Positions 27,557 to 37,186 of a stretch of DNA of 64,000 nucleotides are shown here, in pieces. The stretch is from assembly GCF_022808645.1 (NCBI RefSeq), contig NZ_JAKZKT010000013.1:34152-98151 (forward strand), in the 5' to 3' direction. Position 1 is the first letter of the stretch; each line of letters opens with the position of its first letter. Under the pieces are notes generated by a model. It saw only the letters and a program-made list of their open reading frames with translations. It had not been told where the DNA came from and did not search any database. This DNA is from Bacillus litorisediminis (GTDB taxonomy: Bacteria; Bacillota; Bacilli; Bacillales; JC228). The translations under genes and the position numbers were made by a program.

Positions 27557-28027
27557 TTACACAAATGGCTTTTCCATATCAAGCATGGAAGTGAAACCTA
27601 GATCTTTGTAAACATTTTTAGCACTCGAACTGGACCAAAGTCTTGCCCGTTTTGCTCCTTTTTCTTTCAGCCACTCACAAACCTCTTCCACTAATAAATG
27701 GGCCAGTCCCTTTTTCCGATGTTGTTCCACCGTATATACCGATATAATCCAACCAAAAGGAGTTAGTTCCTGACTTAATGGAAAAGCATATTCCATTCTT
27801 AAAAGACCGCCTGCACATGATACGATTTTCCCCTCTAGATCCATAGCCACTCTAAAAAGGAGGTTACCAGAATCATATTCTTTTAAAAATAAGTTCCTGA
27901 CTTGATTAACCTGCATTAAATCAGGGGCAGGAATCCCATCAATATCCCCCAATTCACAAGCCATTCTATACCAATATTCTGCAAGCAGAAGCATTTCTTC
28001 TCTTTCAGCCCATCTTGTTTGATACAT
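27557..28027 (-). CDS. GNAT family N-acetyltransferase
   Basis: 156 residues. The acetyl-CoA-binding segment is VYTVEQHRKKGLAHLLVEEV (Q/RxxGxG/A-like) at about 100-119, followed by KGAKRARLWSSSSAKNVYKDLGF, typical of GNAT motif B. It is cytosolic with unknown acceptor. It lies 15 bp upstream of the HAD gene on the same strand and is probably cotranscribed with it. Confidence 0.87.
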   Translation of the reverse strand: MYQTRWAEREEMLLLAEYWYRMACELGDIDGIPAPDLMQVNQVRNLFLKEYDSGNLLFRVAMDLEGKIVSCAGGLLRMEYAFPLSQELTPFGWIISVYTVEQHRKKGLAHLLVEEVCEWLKEKGAKRARLWSSSSAKNVYKDLGFTSMLDMEKPFV

Positions 28028-28183
28028 GCTGTGAACCTCCAGTCTTTTACTTAATGATTTTGACTTGGTGATGAAATTTTCCTGCTTTTTTAAGTAAAGG
28101 GCTTTTATTGTATATTCACATAAAAAAGGATAAGGACTATTTTTGCCCCTATCCTTTTGCTTTCTCCCCTCATGTTAAATCCT

Positions 28184-28444
28184 TTATTTTTTATGCTTCC
28201 AATTATATAAGAGCTCGGCCATTAGGTTTGCTCCTATAAACAAAATGCTCCCCTGTGCATGAAAATGCAGCTGTTGCGTCTCAAAACTCATTGTTTCAAA
28301 GTATTCATCTTGTTTAAGTTCAAGTTCTTTGCGTCTTTTATCCATTTCTTTTAATTCCTTTATATACCTGTATTGCATTGGCAATAGAGCAAATGATAAC
28401 AGGATATAAGCAGCAAGGATTCCTAATAAAATATTTACACCCAT
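28184..28444 (-). CDS. small membrane protein of unknown function
   Basis: 86 residues with an N-terminal transmembrane segment (about 4-22, ILLGILAAYILLSFALLP), a charged coiled-coil-like stretch (KELKEMDKRRKELELKQDEY) and a second moderately hydrophobic segment (about 62-78). A strong AAAGGAGG lies upstream of the ATG. Nothing links it to a known family. It is probably a single gene. Confidence 0.65.
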   Translation of the reverse strand: MGVNILLGILAAYILLSFALLPMQYRYIKELKEMDKRRKELELKQDEYFETMSFETQQLHFHAQGSILFIGANLMAELLYNWKHKK

Positions 28445-28611
28445 TTCCCTTCCTCCTTTACCTTTACAGCATTACTGGTATTGAATAGAAAAAATTACCT
28501 TTTGACTTGTTGTTAATATATACGTATCCACATTATTTTTGTTTCATTTTTTATTTAAACACTCAAATTATTGTTCATTTGATCCGTATATCACACAGTC
28601 CAATAAATTAA

Positions 28612-28654
28612 GAAGGTTGCCTTATTAGAGAGACTCTCTCAAAAGACAACCTTC
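28612..28654 (-). terminator. hairpin downstream of the lipoprotein operon
   Basis: GAAGGTTG and CAACCTTC form the outer stem and GAGAGA-CTCTCTC the inner stem. It lies about 90 bp after the 28741 stop on the minus strand. The T-tract is weak (TTCTTAATTTATT). Confidence 0.45.
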
Positions 28655-28740
28655 GATTGGAGGAATATCATTTTTTTATCCTCTATTTTAAACTTGTAGT
28701 TACTCTGATTAAATCGTACTATCCAGATAGTGAAAATCCT

Positions 28741-29013
28741 TTATTTATCATCGATCTCAAAGTCATAGTTTTCTTCATCATTTTGTTTAATACTGACTTT
28801 CCAAGCATCGGTTTTCGAATCATAAGTTAATTCACGAATGGCTATAGTACCTTCAATTCCGTTTTCTTTTGCTTTTTGAATAACAACCTGAACAACTTCT
28901 GATTCAGAGAGGTCCGCTCCATCCGGTTTGTATTCAGGAAGGACTTCAACATAAAGCGCAGTCCCTTGGCCAGGGTATGATTCCAAAATTGGGCCCGATG
29001 CCTCCACCATCAC
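28741..29013 (-). CDS. hypothetical protein coupled to a lipoprotein
   Basis: 90 residues, soluble and acidic, without signal peptide; the end reads KQNDEENYDFEIDDK. Its start overlaps the stop of the upstream lipoprotein gene (ATGA-type overlap), so translation is coupled. No family recognised. An alternative is that it was once the C-terminal part of the same protein, but both frames look complete. Confidence 0.5.
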   Translation of the reverse strand: MMVEASGPILESYPGQGTALYVEVLPEYKPDGADLSESEVVQVVIQKAKENGIEGTIAIRELTYDSKTDAWKVSIKQNDEENYDFEIDDK

Positions 29014-30020
29014 TCTTTGACCAACTTCTCACATGCATTCGGGAAATTGAATACAATAGCGGAATAGAACTCGTCGACGCCTTCCGTAGAACTAAATTCC
29101 TGTGGCTCAGCATCCACAACAAGCATACTATCTGTACCAATTTCCATTACATATGACCCTTCTTTAGTTAACTGATTAGTGTAGGGTTCCTCAGGATAAA
29201 AAGTATCCGGCTCTCCTTCTTTTGGAACCATCCTACCTTCCTGCTCTGCAACCAGCCGCCTCTCAGGAAATTGCTGCCTGAGACTTTCTATTTGTTCCTC
29301 AGTTAAAAAGTTATGGCTAATCTCAATATCTCCAGTAATCGTGTTCACACTGACACCCACTGAAACAAGATTTGGGGCGTGATGCTGATCAACAAATGTC
29401 CTTACCGCCTGGTTCACTTCATTCATTAACTGCTGGTTTTCCGCTTCAGTAAACGGTGAATAGTAAATAAAAATATATTCAGCTTTAATTCTTCCTGCGT
29501 CTACTTCCGCTTGGAGTCTATCTACTAATTCCTTTAAGCGGTCATCTGGCTTTTTAATCCCTATCCAAAAACCTGCCTGTTCTGCGCCAGAAGTCTGATT
29601 TTCATAAAAGATAACTCCCTCTTTTGAAAAAACATCATGCCCGCCATAAATTTCTTCTATAACGGAAGTAGCGATATTACCTTCAACCCACTGAACAGAT
29701 AAATCTTCTAAAAGTTCATCCGATGGTTCACCGTATAAACCTTCTTTAAACTCCTTTGATTCTTTTAATTCATTCATTACTTGATCCCTTTCAGGAGTTT
29801 CTGTGGCAGTCTGCTCTAGTTTTGCAATAATGGGCCGGTTACTGACGATCTCAATTGTCTCCCAGCCTGAATCGTTAGGAGGGCCGGCCTGTACTTTTTT
29901 GTTAGTTGGATCATCTTCGGACTTCGGTGCAACATCTTTAGTTTGATCAGATGTTCCGCAAGCTGATAGGACCAGCCCAATTCCAAGAGTAACAGTAAGT
30001 ATTTTGCAAGTTTTCACCAA
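29010..30020 (-). CDS. hypothetical lipoprotein
   Basis: 336 residues. The signal peptide ends in the lipobox VLSACG (Cys about 21), so it is anchored outside the membrane. The mature part has a low-complexity start (KDVAPKSEDDPTNKK) and then a mixed alpha/beta domain with several acidic helices. No enzymatic motif was recognised. It is followed by the coupled 90-residue gene. Confidence 0.75.
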   Translation of the reverse strand: MVKTCKILTVTLGIGLVLSACGTSDQTKDVAPKSEDDPTNKKVQAGPPNDSGWETIEIVSNRPIIAKLEQTATETPERDQVMNELKESKEFKEGLYGEPSDELLEDLSVQWVEGNIATSVIEEIYGGHDVFSKEGVIFYENQTSGAEQAGFWIGIKKPDDRLKELVDRLQAEVDAGRIKAEYIFIYYSPFTEAENQQLMNEVNQAVRTFVDQHHAPNLVSVGVSVNTITGDIEISHNFLTEEQIESLRQQFPERRLVAEQEGRMVPKEGEPDTFYPEEPYTNQLTKEGSYVMEIGTDSMLVVDAEPQEFSSTEGVDEFYSAIVFNFPNACEKLVKE

Positions 30021-30089
30021 ATTCCTCCATTAGTAGCATTTATTTACTTAGACGCGAGGTGAGATGTTATGTTACAAAAAAATATAGAA

Positions 30090-30210
30090 TTCCTGATTTT
30101 GTCAATTTTATATTTTGCACTTAATTAGCATCTTTTCGCACGATGAACACGATTTTTGTACCTTAAATTAATTTTTTGCACGTTAAATCAAATTTGCGCA
30201 CAACAATTGG
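30090..30210. repeat. TTTTGCAC-type degenerate repeats
   Basis: Several copies of a motif reading TTTTGCAC or TTTCGCAC followed by an A/T run with TTAAAT occur between about 30108 and 30202. They lie in the gap of about 370 bp between the lipoprotein and the MocR gene, which holds no gene that could be seen. Confidence 0.45.
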
Positions 30211-30386
30211 TAAACTTTAACATTATGTAAATTTCCATCATATTTAATTCTAGTTTCTATTAAGTTTTCATTAGAAAAAGGGAATCGCTTGCAATATGAG
30301 CTTAAATAATCGGAAATCAATTAAAAAGATCCGGAAAAATATAGCAGATCTGAGAAAAAAGCGAGGCGTTACTCCTCTAATAAACT

Positions 30387-31736
30387 CTAAAGCAACTTCC
30401 TAATCACATTCGCCAATTTTTTGATTCCAACATCAATCAACTCTTCCTCGACTTGTGAGACACTGAGCCTAATCATATTGTCTTTTTTATAATTTGGTAA
30501 AAACATTTTCCCGACATCATCAACCAATATATTTTCTTGATTCAGCCGTTCTATCACTTGATGTGCCTTCAGCGGTGATGGCAATTCCACAGTTGAATAG
30601 AAACCGGAAATCATATTTGAATAAGTAACAGATTCAGGCAAATGCTCACGAAATGCTTTCTGAATCAGGATTCCTTTTCTTCTGTACATATCTCTCATCT
30701 TTTTAATATGTGCATCATACATTCCGCTTTTGAGGTAGATTTCCAATGCACCCTGGGTGAGAACAGGAGTATGAACATCAGCCGCAAACTTGGCCTGCAA
30801 AAATGATGGGATCAGCACCTCTGGCAGAACTGCCAATCCGAGTCTTAATCCCGGAAATAACACCTTTGAAAAACTTTTGGTATAGATGATTCTTCCAGAT
30901 GGATCAAAGGCAAACATGGGGTCCTGCTTCCGATTCGGATCCAAATCCCCCATATAATCATCCTCAATAATATAGACATCATATTTTTGCGCCAACTCTA
31001 CTAGTTTCTTTTTTTCTTGATTGGAATAGCTATAGCCAGTAGGGTTTTGGAAACGGGAAACCGTGTAAAACAACTTGATGTCTTGATGTTTAAAGATATC
31101 CTCTAGCTGCTGAAAATCGATGCCTGTCTTATGTATCTCAATGCCAATCGCCTTTACATGCTGAAACTTAATCGATTCAATCATGGACGGATGAGTAGGC
31201 TGCTCCACACATATGTTTGTCTTGCCATTAGGAAAAGGAAGTGAAATCAAAAGGTGCAAAGCCTGTTGAGAGCCCGTTACAACACTGATTCTTTCTGGCA
31301 CGGTAAATACCTGGAGATCTTGTAAATGCCGAGCAAGCTCTTGCCTAAGTGAATAAAGGCCTTGGACATCAGAGTAAATGAACATTTCCTCCTTATATGT
31401 TTCAATTACTTGATTGATGCAATGTTTAAAATCGAGAAAGGGCATACGTTTTGGGTCTGGACCGGCTGACAAGAAATCAATTTTATCACCTTTAGCACTT
31501 CTTTTTTTGCTAAAAGGGTTCCCCTCTACCACATAATAGCCGCTCTTAGGGACAGAGTAGATAAGATGATTTTTCTCCATCTCCTCATAAGCCTTTATTA
31601 CTGTATTTTTACTGCAGGAAAGCTCTTCTGATAAGGTTCGAATCGATGGCAATTTACTGCCGGACTCCAATATACCTTGTTCTACCCGCTTTTCTATGGC
31701 CATGATAATTTCTTCGTACTTTCTCATTTTTCCCAT
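30387..31736 (-). CDS. MocR-type GntR/aminotransferase regulator
   Basis: 449 residues. The N-terminal winged helix (about 1-70; KLPSIRTLSEELSCSKNTVIKAYEEME) is GntR-like; the rest is a fold-type I aminotransferase domain with EDDYMGDLDPN and the PLP lysine in TKSFSKVLFPGLRLG. Such proteins sense PLP or amino compounds and usually control a neighbouring gene. It diverges from the class D beta-lactamase gene with about 150 bp between, so that gene is a candidate target, though this is only inference from position. Confidence 0.92.
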   Translation of the reverse strand: MGKMRKYEEIIMAIEKRVEQGILESGSKLPSIRTLSEELSCSKNTVIKAYEEMEKNHLIYSVPKSGYYVVEGNPFSKKRSAKGDKIDFLSAGPDPKRMPFLDFKHCINQVIETYKEEMFIYSDVQGLYSLRQELARHLQDLQVFTVPERISVVTGSQQALHLLISLPFPNGKTNICVEQPTHPSMIESIKFQHVKAIGIEIHKTGIDFQQLEDIFKHQDIKLFYTVSRFQNPTGYSYSNQEKKKLVELAQKYDVYIIEDDYMGDLDPNRKQDPMFAFDPSGRIIYTKSFSKVLFPGLRLGLAVLPEVLIPSFLQAKFAADVHTPVLTQGALEIYLKSGMYDAHIKKMRDMYRRKGILIQKAFREHLPESVTYSNMISGFYSTVELPSPLKAHQVIERLNQENILVDDVGKMFLPNYKKDNMIRLSVSQVEEELIDVGIKKLANVIRKLL

Positions 31737-31890
31737 TCCCTTCCAAACTGTATGGGTACAAACTCTGAAAAACTTGGTTTTGTTTGTTTATAAGAGAAAG
31801 TATACTTGAAGCTATCAAATCTAGTTAACTATTTTTGAATAAACAGTAATGAAGGCCTACATTGCTGAAAACCAATTAGGAGGCTTTGCC

Positions 31891-32682
31891 ATGAAACTGA
31901 AAAGATTATGGCTGCTGCTTATTCTACTTATAATAGCAGGAGCTGCATCCACCATTCCGGCTAGTGCTGAAAAACAAGTAAAAGAGCTAGAGGTTGAAGA
32001 ACTATTTGAGGACTTAGTAGGTACGACTGTCATTAAAAATCTGAAATCAAATCAGGTCTATGTCTACAATGAAGCGCGGAGCCAAGAACGCTTTACGCCT
32101 GAGTCAACATTTAAGGTAGCAAATGCATTAATTGGACTGCAGACAGACGCAGTTCGTGACGAATATGATGTTAAGCGCTGGGATGGTGTGGTAAGAGAAT
32201 TTGAGGATTGGAATAGGGATCATACCCTCGCTTCTGGGATGAGACATTCTGTCATTTGGTACTATCAGGCTATGGCCCGTGATATTGGATATGAGAATAT
32301 GCAAAACTATGTCAACCAGTTCGAATACGGGAATAAAGATTTGAGTGGCGGCATCGATCAATTTTGGCTGGATAGCACTTTAAAAATATCAGCCCAAGAA
32401 CAAGTACAGTTTATCGAAAACCTGGTAGAGGAAACCCTCCCGATTGATGAACAGCATATGAAAACGGTGAAAAGAATCATGATAAATGAAGAAACGGATT
32501 CCTACGTTCTTCATGGAAAAACAGGTTCACGCCTTTCCGACTATGGTTTAGGCTGGTATATTGGATATATTGAAACCAATAAAGACGTCTGGGTATTTGC
32601 GACTAATATTAATGGAAGTGGCTCTAAAGCAAAAACCATCACCTTTAATGTGCTGAAAGAATTAAACATTTTAAAAGAATAA
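31891..32682 (+). CDS. class D beta-lactamase
   Basis: 263 residues with an N-terminal signal peptide (hydrophobic core about 6-20, AXA-like site near 26). All class D motifs are present: S72-T-F-K75, S120-V-I, Y146-G-N and K210-T-G. HSVIWYYQ and FWLDSTLKIS are also typical of OXA-type enzymes. It is closest in kind to the chromosomal Bacillus class D group; such enzymes hydrolyse penicillins weakly to strongly. The ATG at 31891 follows AGGAGG, so an upstream start at 31849 is rejected. Substrate range cannot be read from the sequence. Confidence 0.93.
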   Translation: MKLKRLWLLLILLIIAGAASTIPASAEKQVKELEVEELFEDLVGTTVIKNLKSNQVYVYNEARSQERFTPESTFKVANALIGLQTDAVRDEYDVKRWDGVVREFEDWNRDHTLASGMRHSVIWYYQAMARDIGYENMQNYVNQFEYGNKDLSGGIDQFWLDSTLKISAQEQVQFIENLVEETLPIDEQHMKTVKRIMINEETDSYVLHGKTGSRLSDYGLGWYIGYIETNKDVWVFATNINGSGSKAKTITFNVLKELNILKE

Positions 32683-32732
32683 ACCTGTTAAGGGGGGCTG
32701 ACCCCCTAATAGGTGTTATGAGGGGCATTCAT

Positions 32733-33122
32733 ATGAAACCATTCAAATATACAAAAATCCTTGGTATTTTGATAGGAATTTTAACAGGACTGCTTGCCCT
32801 TGGGCTTGGGTACTTGTCATTGGTTGGACTGGGTTTTTCCCAAGCATTTTCTTCAGTGATAAATGACGCAGCCATACTATTATTTTTAGTCACCGCTGTC
32901 ATCCTTCTGCTTTTAGGCGTGTTGGCTGGGCTGGGACCATTCTGGCTAAAAAGACAAGGATGGAGGCAGTTTTATATTTTTTATTCTATCACCCTTGGCT
33001 TCTGTTTTCTTGGAGTATCCTTCATAACCAGAGGAGCGTTGGGAAACTTATTTGAAACGGTGATTTTGGGTATAGGGATTCTTTATATTTTGCAAAGCAC
33101 GTTAGTTATAATAAAAAAATAG
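32733..33122 (+). CDS. small integral membrane protein
   Basis: 129 residues from the ATG at 32733 behind GAGGGG. Four hydrophobic segments are visible (LGILIGILTGLLALGL, AAILLFLVTAVILLLL, FYIFYSITLGFCFLGV, TVILGIGILYILQS). No family recognised. It follows the beta-lactamase gene after a GGGTC-type palindrome and may be cotranscribed with it. Confidence 0.65.
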   Translation: MKPFKYTKILGILIGILTGLLALGLGYLSLVGLGFSQAFSSVINDAAILLFLVTAVILLLLGVLAGLGPFWLKRQGWRQFYIFYSITLGFCFLGVSFITRGALGNLFETVILGIGILYILQSTLVIIKK

Positions 33123-33159
33123 AAGCACCTCCTGCCAAGGAAGTGCACTCCAAGATCTA

Positions 33160-33444
33160 TTAAAATTTCTCATCAACTTCCCATGATTCCACAATCCAGT
33201 GGGCGGTATGCAGATCATACCCTCTTCCCATTAAATAACTGATCGCCGCTATTTCTGTCATAGCGTGATGATAGGAAGTAAATTGAGCCTCCCAAAGACC
33301 ATATTGGACCAGTGGTGCCACCTTTGATAAAGTATGACTTTTTAACTGTTGAGTCTGAAGATTCCTAAATGGCTGCAGATCGTTATATGGATATTGTTTA
33401 CTATAGAAAGGGTTGGCGGACCTTTGATAAAAAGTACTATTCAT
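33160..33444 (-). CDS. hypothetical protein
   Basis: 94 residues, soluble, rich in aromatic residues and glutamine, ending ESWEVDEKF. A GGGAG site precedes the ATG. The composition (YHHAMTEIAAISYLMGRGYD) suggests a small helical domain. No family recognised. It is convergent with the membrane protein gene. Confidence 0.55.
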   Translation of the reverse strand: MNSTFYQRSANPFYSKQYPYNDLQPFRNLQTQQLKSHTLSKVAPLVQYGLWEAQFTSYHHAMTEIAAISYLMGRGYDLHTAHWIVESWEVDEKF

Positions 33445-33546
33445 GTAAATTTCTCCCTTTCATAAATAGAGTCACATTAGCCTATGTTCATATCTGCCTA
33501 TGAGTGAGCCCCATTTTAAAGAAGAAAAAAATTTTTAACTGCATGA

Positions 33547-35028
33547 TTATACTCCGGGTGTTTGTTGTTGAAGAATTAACTGAAGGACAAAGTCTTTTAT
33601 ATCCACAATCCGCGGATAATTAGGTTTAACGGCAGTTCCTGCAATCACGAGAGGAACAAGCGATTCCTGTTTATGTAATGAGCCGTGTGCGGAACCGCCA
33701 AGGTGGAATGGCGTTGATTGGGCTTTAAATTCACAGCCCGGTTTGGCATTCACAACAATAAAACGGCCTGGATGGGAATTTAATGCGCCATAAACCCTCG
33801 CTAATGCATCCGGATAATCTCCAAAGGATACCTTTTTATCATGTGTAAGCTTCAAATCTAAAAGCTCCGGATTCCCTTCAATATTCCATGTCTGGTTATA
33901 CTCATCGGTGTATTCCCCATCTGGGCAATAGTGCAATAAACCTTTTCTCAAACCGGATTCAACATAAATAGAGCTGCCGTTTTTCCAGGCAATCATATCA
34001 ATACGGTGATCATGTCTAAGTTTTTCGATTATCACAGACAGAGGAAGATTCTTGTCCAATACGTAAATATAAGCCATGCGCTGGTTAACACATAGAACCA
34101 GCTGATCTCTTTCGTAAATAGGCCGTTGCAGTCGGGCTATACGGAATTTTTTTAGGATTTTCCGCAAATCAATGATAAACTCACTGTACCTGTTGCCCAT
34201 TGGCGCATGGCCGTTATCTCCCATAACCAGCCACACATTGCGGTTGAGCGCTTCCTCCCAGCTTGGATACAAATTTAACATCTTTTGTATTTCCCGATCA
34301 ATTTTAGCAATGCCTTTTATATCCATTGGTCCTTTAAAATGAATCCGCAAGTCAAGATCCTGAAAGGTACATAAAGTAAATCCCGGAAGCTTGTTCTTTC
34401 GAATTAGGTGACGCAGTTCCCGAGCTGAAAATTTATAATTACCCGCAAATATTTGAGGTACGAAACTCCACGGCCTTAGTTTGGAGAGAGCCCCTAAGGA
34501 GAAAATCGACGTAGCTTCCGTTGTCCATTCTCTTTGTCCGTGGGTTAATGAGCTAAGCATACGGGGAAAATGGATTGGTTGAGGTATATGGCCGCGGTAC
34601 ACAAAGGCATTAATCGAAGCGGAAGGGATCCCTTTTTCAGCCAATTCTTCATATATTGTCGTCACATCACTGCTTAAATCTTCGTTATTCAGACGGTAGA
34701 GCATATTATAGATAAACCGGTCTGTACCTAGCTTAAATGTTTCCCTAAAACCGGTCCCATAGTTAATAACCTCATTATTCGTTACATCAAACCAATTTAA
34801 GCCTGGAATACGGTGTTTGTCAGCATATGTTCCTGTCAAGAGACTGCTGTCAATGGTTACGGACATTGTCGGAAATGAGCTAACCATATTGGAAATATAA
34901 CTGCCATTTTCCATCAAAAATTGCAAAGCAGGAGCATGTCCGGTTTGGACCGCTACTTCCAGCGGATTAGGCATCAATGTATCGATTTTAAGTAAAATGA
35001 CTGGTTTGAACAATAGATTTGGATTCAT
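33547..35028 (-). CDS. alkaline phosphatase superfamily protein (type I phosphodiesterase-like)
   Basis: About 493 residues. The N-terminus PVILLKIDTLMPN and the nucleophile region SSFPTMSVTIDSSLLTGTYADKHRIPG fit the phosphodiesterase/nucleotide pyrophosphatase clan, with threonine as nucleophile; later GDNGHAPMG carries metal-binding Asp and His, and GGSAHGSLHKQ a metal-binding His. There is no signal peptide, so it is likely cytosolic. The frame is open to a GTG at 35097, but the ATG at 35028 has AAGGATGAAAAGGA upstream and avoids overlap with the GDSL gene, so it is preferred. The substrate is unknown. Confidence 0.82.
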   Translation of the reverse strand: MNPNLLFKPVILLKIDTLMPNPLEVAVQTGHAPALQFLMENGSYISNMVSSFPTMSVTIDSSLLTGTYADKHRIPGLNWFDVTNNEVINYGTGFRETFKLGTDRFIYNMLYRLNNEDLSSDVTTIYEELAEKGIPSASINAFVYRGHIPQPIHFPRMLSSLTHGQREWTTEATSIFSLGALSKLRPWSFVPQIFAGNYKFSARELRHLIRKNKLPGFTLCTFQDLDLRIHFKGPMDIKGIAKIDREIQKMLNLYPSWEEALNRNVWLVMGDNGHAPMGNRYSEFIIDLRKILKKFRIARLQRPIYERDQLVLCVNQRMAYIYVLDKNLPLSVIIEKLRHDHRIDMIAWKNGSSIYVESGLRKGLLHYCPDGEYTDEYNQTWNIEGNPELLDLKLTHDKKVSFGDYPDALARVYGALNSHPGRFIVVNAKPGCEFKAQSTPFHLGGSAHGSLHKQESLVPLVIAGTAVKPNYPRIVDIKDFVLQLILQQQTPGV

Positions 35029-35074
35029 TTCCTTTTCATCCTTATACATTTTTCGCTCAGTATTCATTACATTG

Positions 35075-35741
35075 CTAACTAATTTTATGAGGACCACTTA
35101 TGGACCAATATTTATTCAGAAATAAATCAGCCAAAACCCTGTAGCCTAAATCATTAGGATGAACTTCATCTGCCAGCAGGTGTGGTTTGTTTAAAAAAGA
35201 ATCCATCGGATTTATGGTTTCAACATTAAAATGTCTGGCCGTTTCTTCATAGATTTGCGTTAATCCTTTGAATTAATAGATTTGCCATCTTATACAGGCT
35301 ATGATCTGTTGAACCAGGATTATAAAGCCCCATTAAGAATGTCTTCGAGTTTGGATTCGTTTGCGTAATCAATTGAAGGATCCGTTTCAAGTTTTGCTCC
35401 AATGATCGAACTGTCCGAACATATTCTAAAAAGGTTGCATTGTTCCGATAAGCACGTATCATATCGTTACCGCCGGTAGTAATCGTAATATGAGTAGCTC
35501 TCTTCAATAAATTGCGCATATTGGATTCTGCAAGCGATTCAAGCAATTCTCCGCTACACCGTGCTGATTTGCCAAAATTCATATACTGACATTCATTGGT
35601 TTGTTTTATTGCGTGAAAGAAATGGGCCGTAAATGACTTATTTTGCTCAGAAGCTCCCACTCCCTCAGTAAGAGAATCTCCCAAGGCAAGATAAAAAACT
35701 CGATTTTCCATTTGGTTCTCCTTTGCTACCAAAAAAATCAT
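35075..35741 (-). pseudogene. GDSL-type esterase/lipase, frameshifted
   Basis: The 5' part encodes the GDSL block (LALGDSLTEGVGAS) and the GGND block (ITTGGNDMIRA) before a stop at 35247. In the next frame the sequence continues QIYEETARHFNVE and then carries the catalytic DEVHPNDLGY block, ending at TAG 35075. One base is in excess at about 35249-35256, so the DxxH dyad is lost from the translated frame. Corrected, the protein would be about 221 residues, like SGNH-hydrolases of Bacillus. A sequencing error is possible. Confidence 0.8.
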
Positions 35742-35979
35742 TCATATCAACTCTAATATTTTGGTTTATAATTTAAATTTTTATTGATGGTTTTTAAGGG
35801 AGTTATTGGGTATTCATTCTAGATATTCGGAAGTATGTATTCCATTGAAGGTTTTTAATATAGACAAAGCTAGTGAAGGGCAGCCGAAAAGTATATTAAT
35901 TTTTCAGCCAGATTTTTAACTTAGAATAAAACCTCTCAACAATACAAAAAATAGTAAAAAATTTTGAGGGGTTGTGCTT

Positions 35980-37158
35980 GTGAAAAAATTTTTGGTAATG
36001 ATATTTTTACTTTCCCTCCCTCTTTCAGGGTGTGCAGGAAATAATCAAAATGCGGATGAAGCAGAACTTCTAAACCAGACGAATCCGCATCCAAGGGTCC
36101 AACAGATTAAGGCTGGGTCCTCGAATCCAAATGTTCAAGATGTTAATCCCGCGGAAACGGCTCATGGAAATCATACCATTGATACCATTGGGTTCCTTGA
36201 ACCAATTGATCCAAAAGCTGCAGTTTCAGAAGTGAACAATGTCGGAAAACATCTATCGTACGTCGCTTTTTTCAGTTACAGAGCTAATTCCGACGGAAGT
36301 CTGATTCCACTTAATGATGAAGCGGCCCTTTCTGCGACTCGTAAGGCTGGTTCCGCTCCGATGATGGTTGTAACCAACTTTGCGGAAGGGAATTTTTCGC
36401 CGGATATTGCTCACGCTATTTTCACGGACAAAGCGGCATCTAAACGTTTTATTCAAAATGTCATTCAAACCATGAAGGACAAAGGTTACAAAGCATTGAA
36501 TATTGATTTTGAACATATCCGGGCTGAGGACCGGGAATTATACAACGGATTTCTTGAAACCATTCTCCCCCAGGTGCGGGATGCAGGGTTCACTGTATCG
36601 ACAGCCTTAGCTCCAAAAACAAGTGACGAACAAAGCGGACCCTGGCATGGAGCACATGATTATAAACGTCATGGCGAACTGGCGGACTTCGTGGTTTTAA
36701 TGACGTATGAATGGGGATGGTCAGGCGGACCTCCAATGGCAGTATCGCCAATACCTCAGGTTAGACAAGTAATCGATTATGCTGTTTCCGTCATCCCGCG
36801 AGAGAAAATCGTGATGGGATCCCCTCTTTACGGCTATGATTGGACCCTGCCATACGTAGAGGACGGCGAATGGGCTAAAAGAATAGCGCCACAGGATGCA
36901 GCAGACCTTGCTGTTAAGGAAGGCGTAACGGTTCAATTTGATAATAAAGCTCAGGCTCCTTATTTTAATTACACAGATGACAATGGTAAAAAACATGTGG
37001 TGTGGTTTGAAAACGAACAAAGTGCTCAAGCCAAGTTTAATCTTATAAAGGAATATCGTCTGCGCGGGGTAGCTTATTGGGTGTTAGGAGAACCTTTCCC
37101 ACAGAATTGGACTATGCTGGAAGACCTATTTACAATTAGAAAACCTAATCAAAAATAA
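35980..37158 (+). CDS. glycoside hydrolase family 18 lipoprotein
   Basis: 392 residues from the GTG at 35980, placed 8 bases after GAGGGG. It has a lipoprotein signal with LSGC (Cys about 18). The GH18 barrel contains the active-site strand ALNIDFEHI (D176, E178) and the later LMTYEWGWSGGP, GSPLYGYDW and GVAYWVLGEP segments. Similar proteins include SleL/YaaH-like N-acetylglucosaminidases that trim spore or cell-wall peptidoglycan; the LysM modules of YaaH are absent. It is probably anchored to the outer membrane face and acts on peptidoglycan. Confidence 0.9.
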   Translation: MKKFLVMIFLLSLPLSGCAGNNQNADEAELLNQTNPHPRVQQIKAGSSNPNVQDVNPAETAHGNHTIDTIGFLEPIDPKAAVSEVNNVGKHLSYVAFFSYRANSDGSLIPLNDEAALSATRKAGSAPMMVVTNFAEGNFSPDIAHAIFTDKAASKRFIQNVIQTMKDKGYKALNIDFEHIRAEDRELYNGFLETILPQVRDAGFTVSTALAPKTSDEQSGPWHGAHDYKRHGELADFVVLMTYEWGWSGGPPMAVSPIPQVRQVIDYAVSVIPREKIVMGSPLYGYDWTLPYVEDGEWAKRIAPQDAADLAVKEGVTVQFDNKAQAPYFNYTDDNGKKHVVWFENEQSAQAKFNLIKEYRLRGVAYWVLGEPFPQNWTMLEDLFTIRKPNQK

Positions 37159-37159
37159 A

Positions 37160-37186
37160 GGACAGCCAATCAGCTGTCCCTTTTTT
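37160..37186. terminator. rho-independent terminator after the GH18 gene
   Basis: GGACAGC (37160-37166) and GCTGTCC (37173-37179) form a 7-bp stem followed by a T6 tract. It starts directly after the GH18 stop and also overlaps the end of the short minus-strand gene. Confidence 0.85.

Noticed and set aside
35029..35097. Longer N-terminus of the phosphodiesterase-like gene from GTG 35097
   Set aside because: The GTG lacks a binding site and overlaps the restored end of the GDSL gene; ATG 35028 has an AAGGATGAAAAGGA site.
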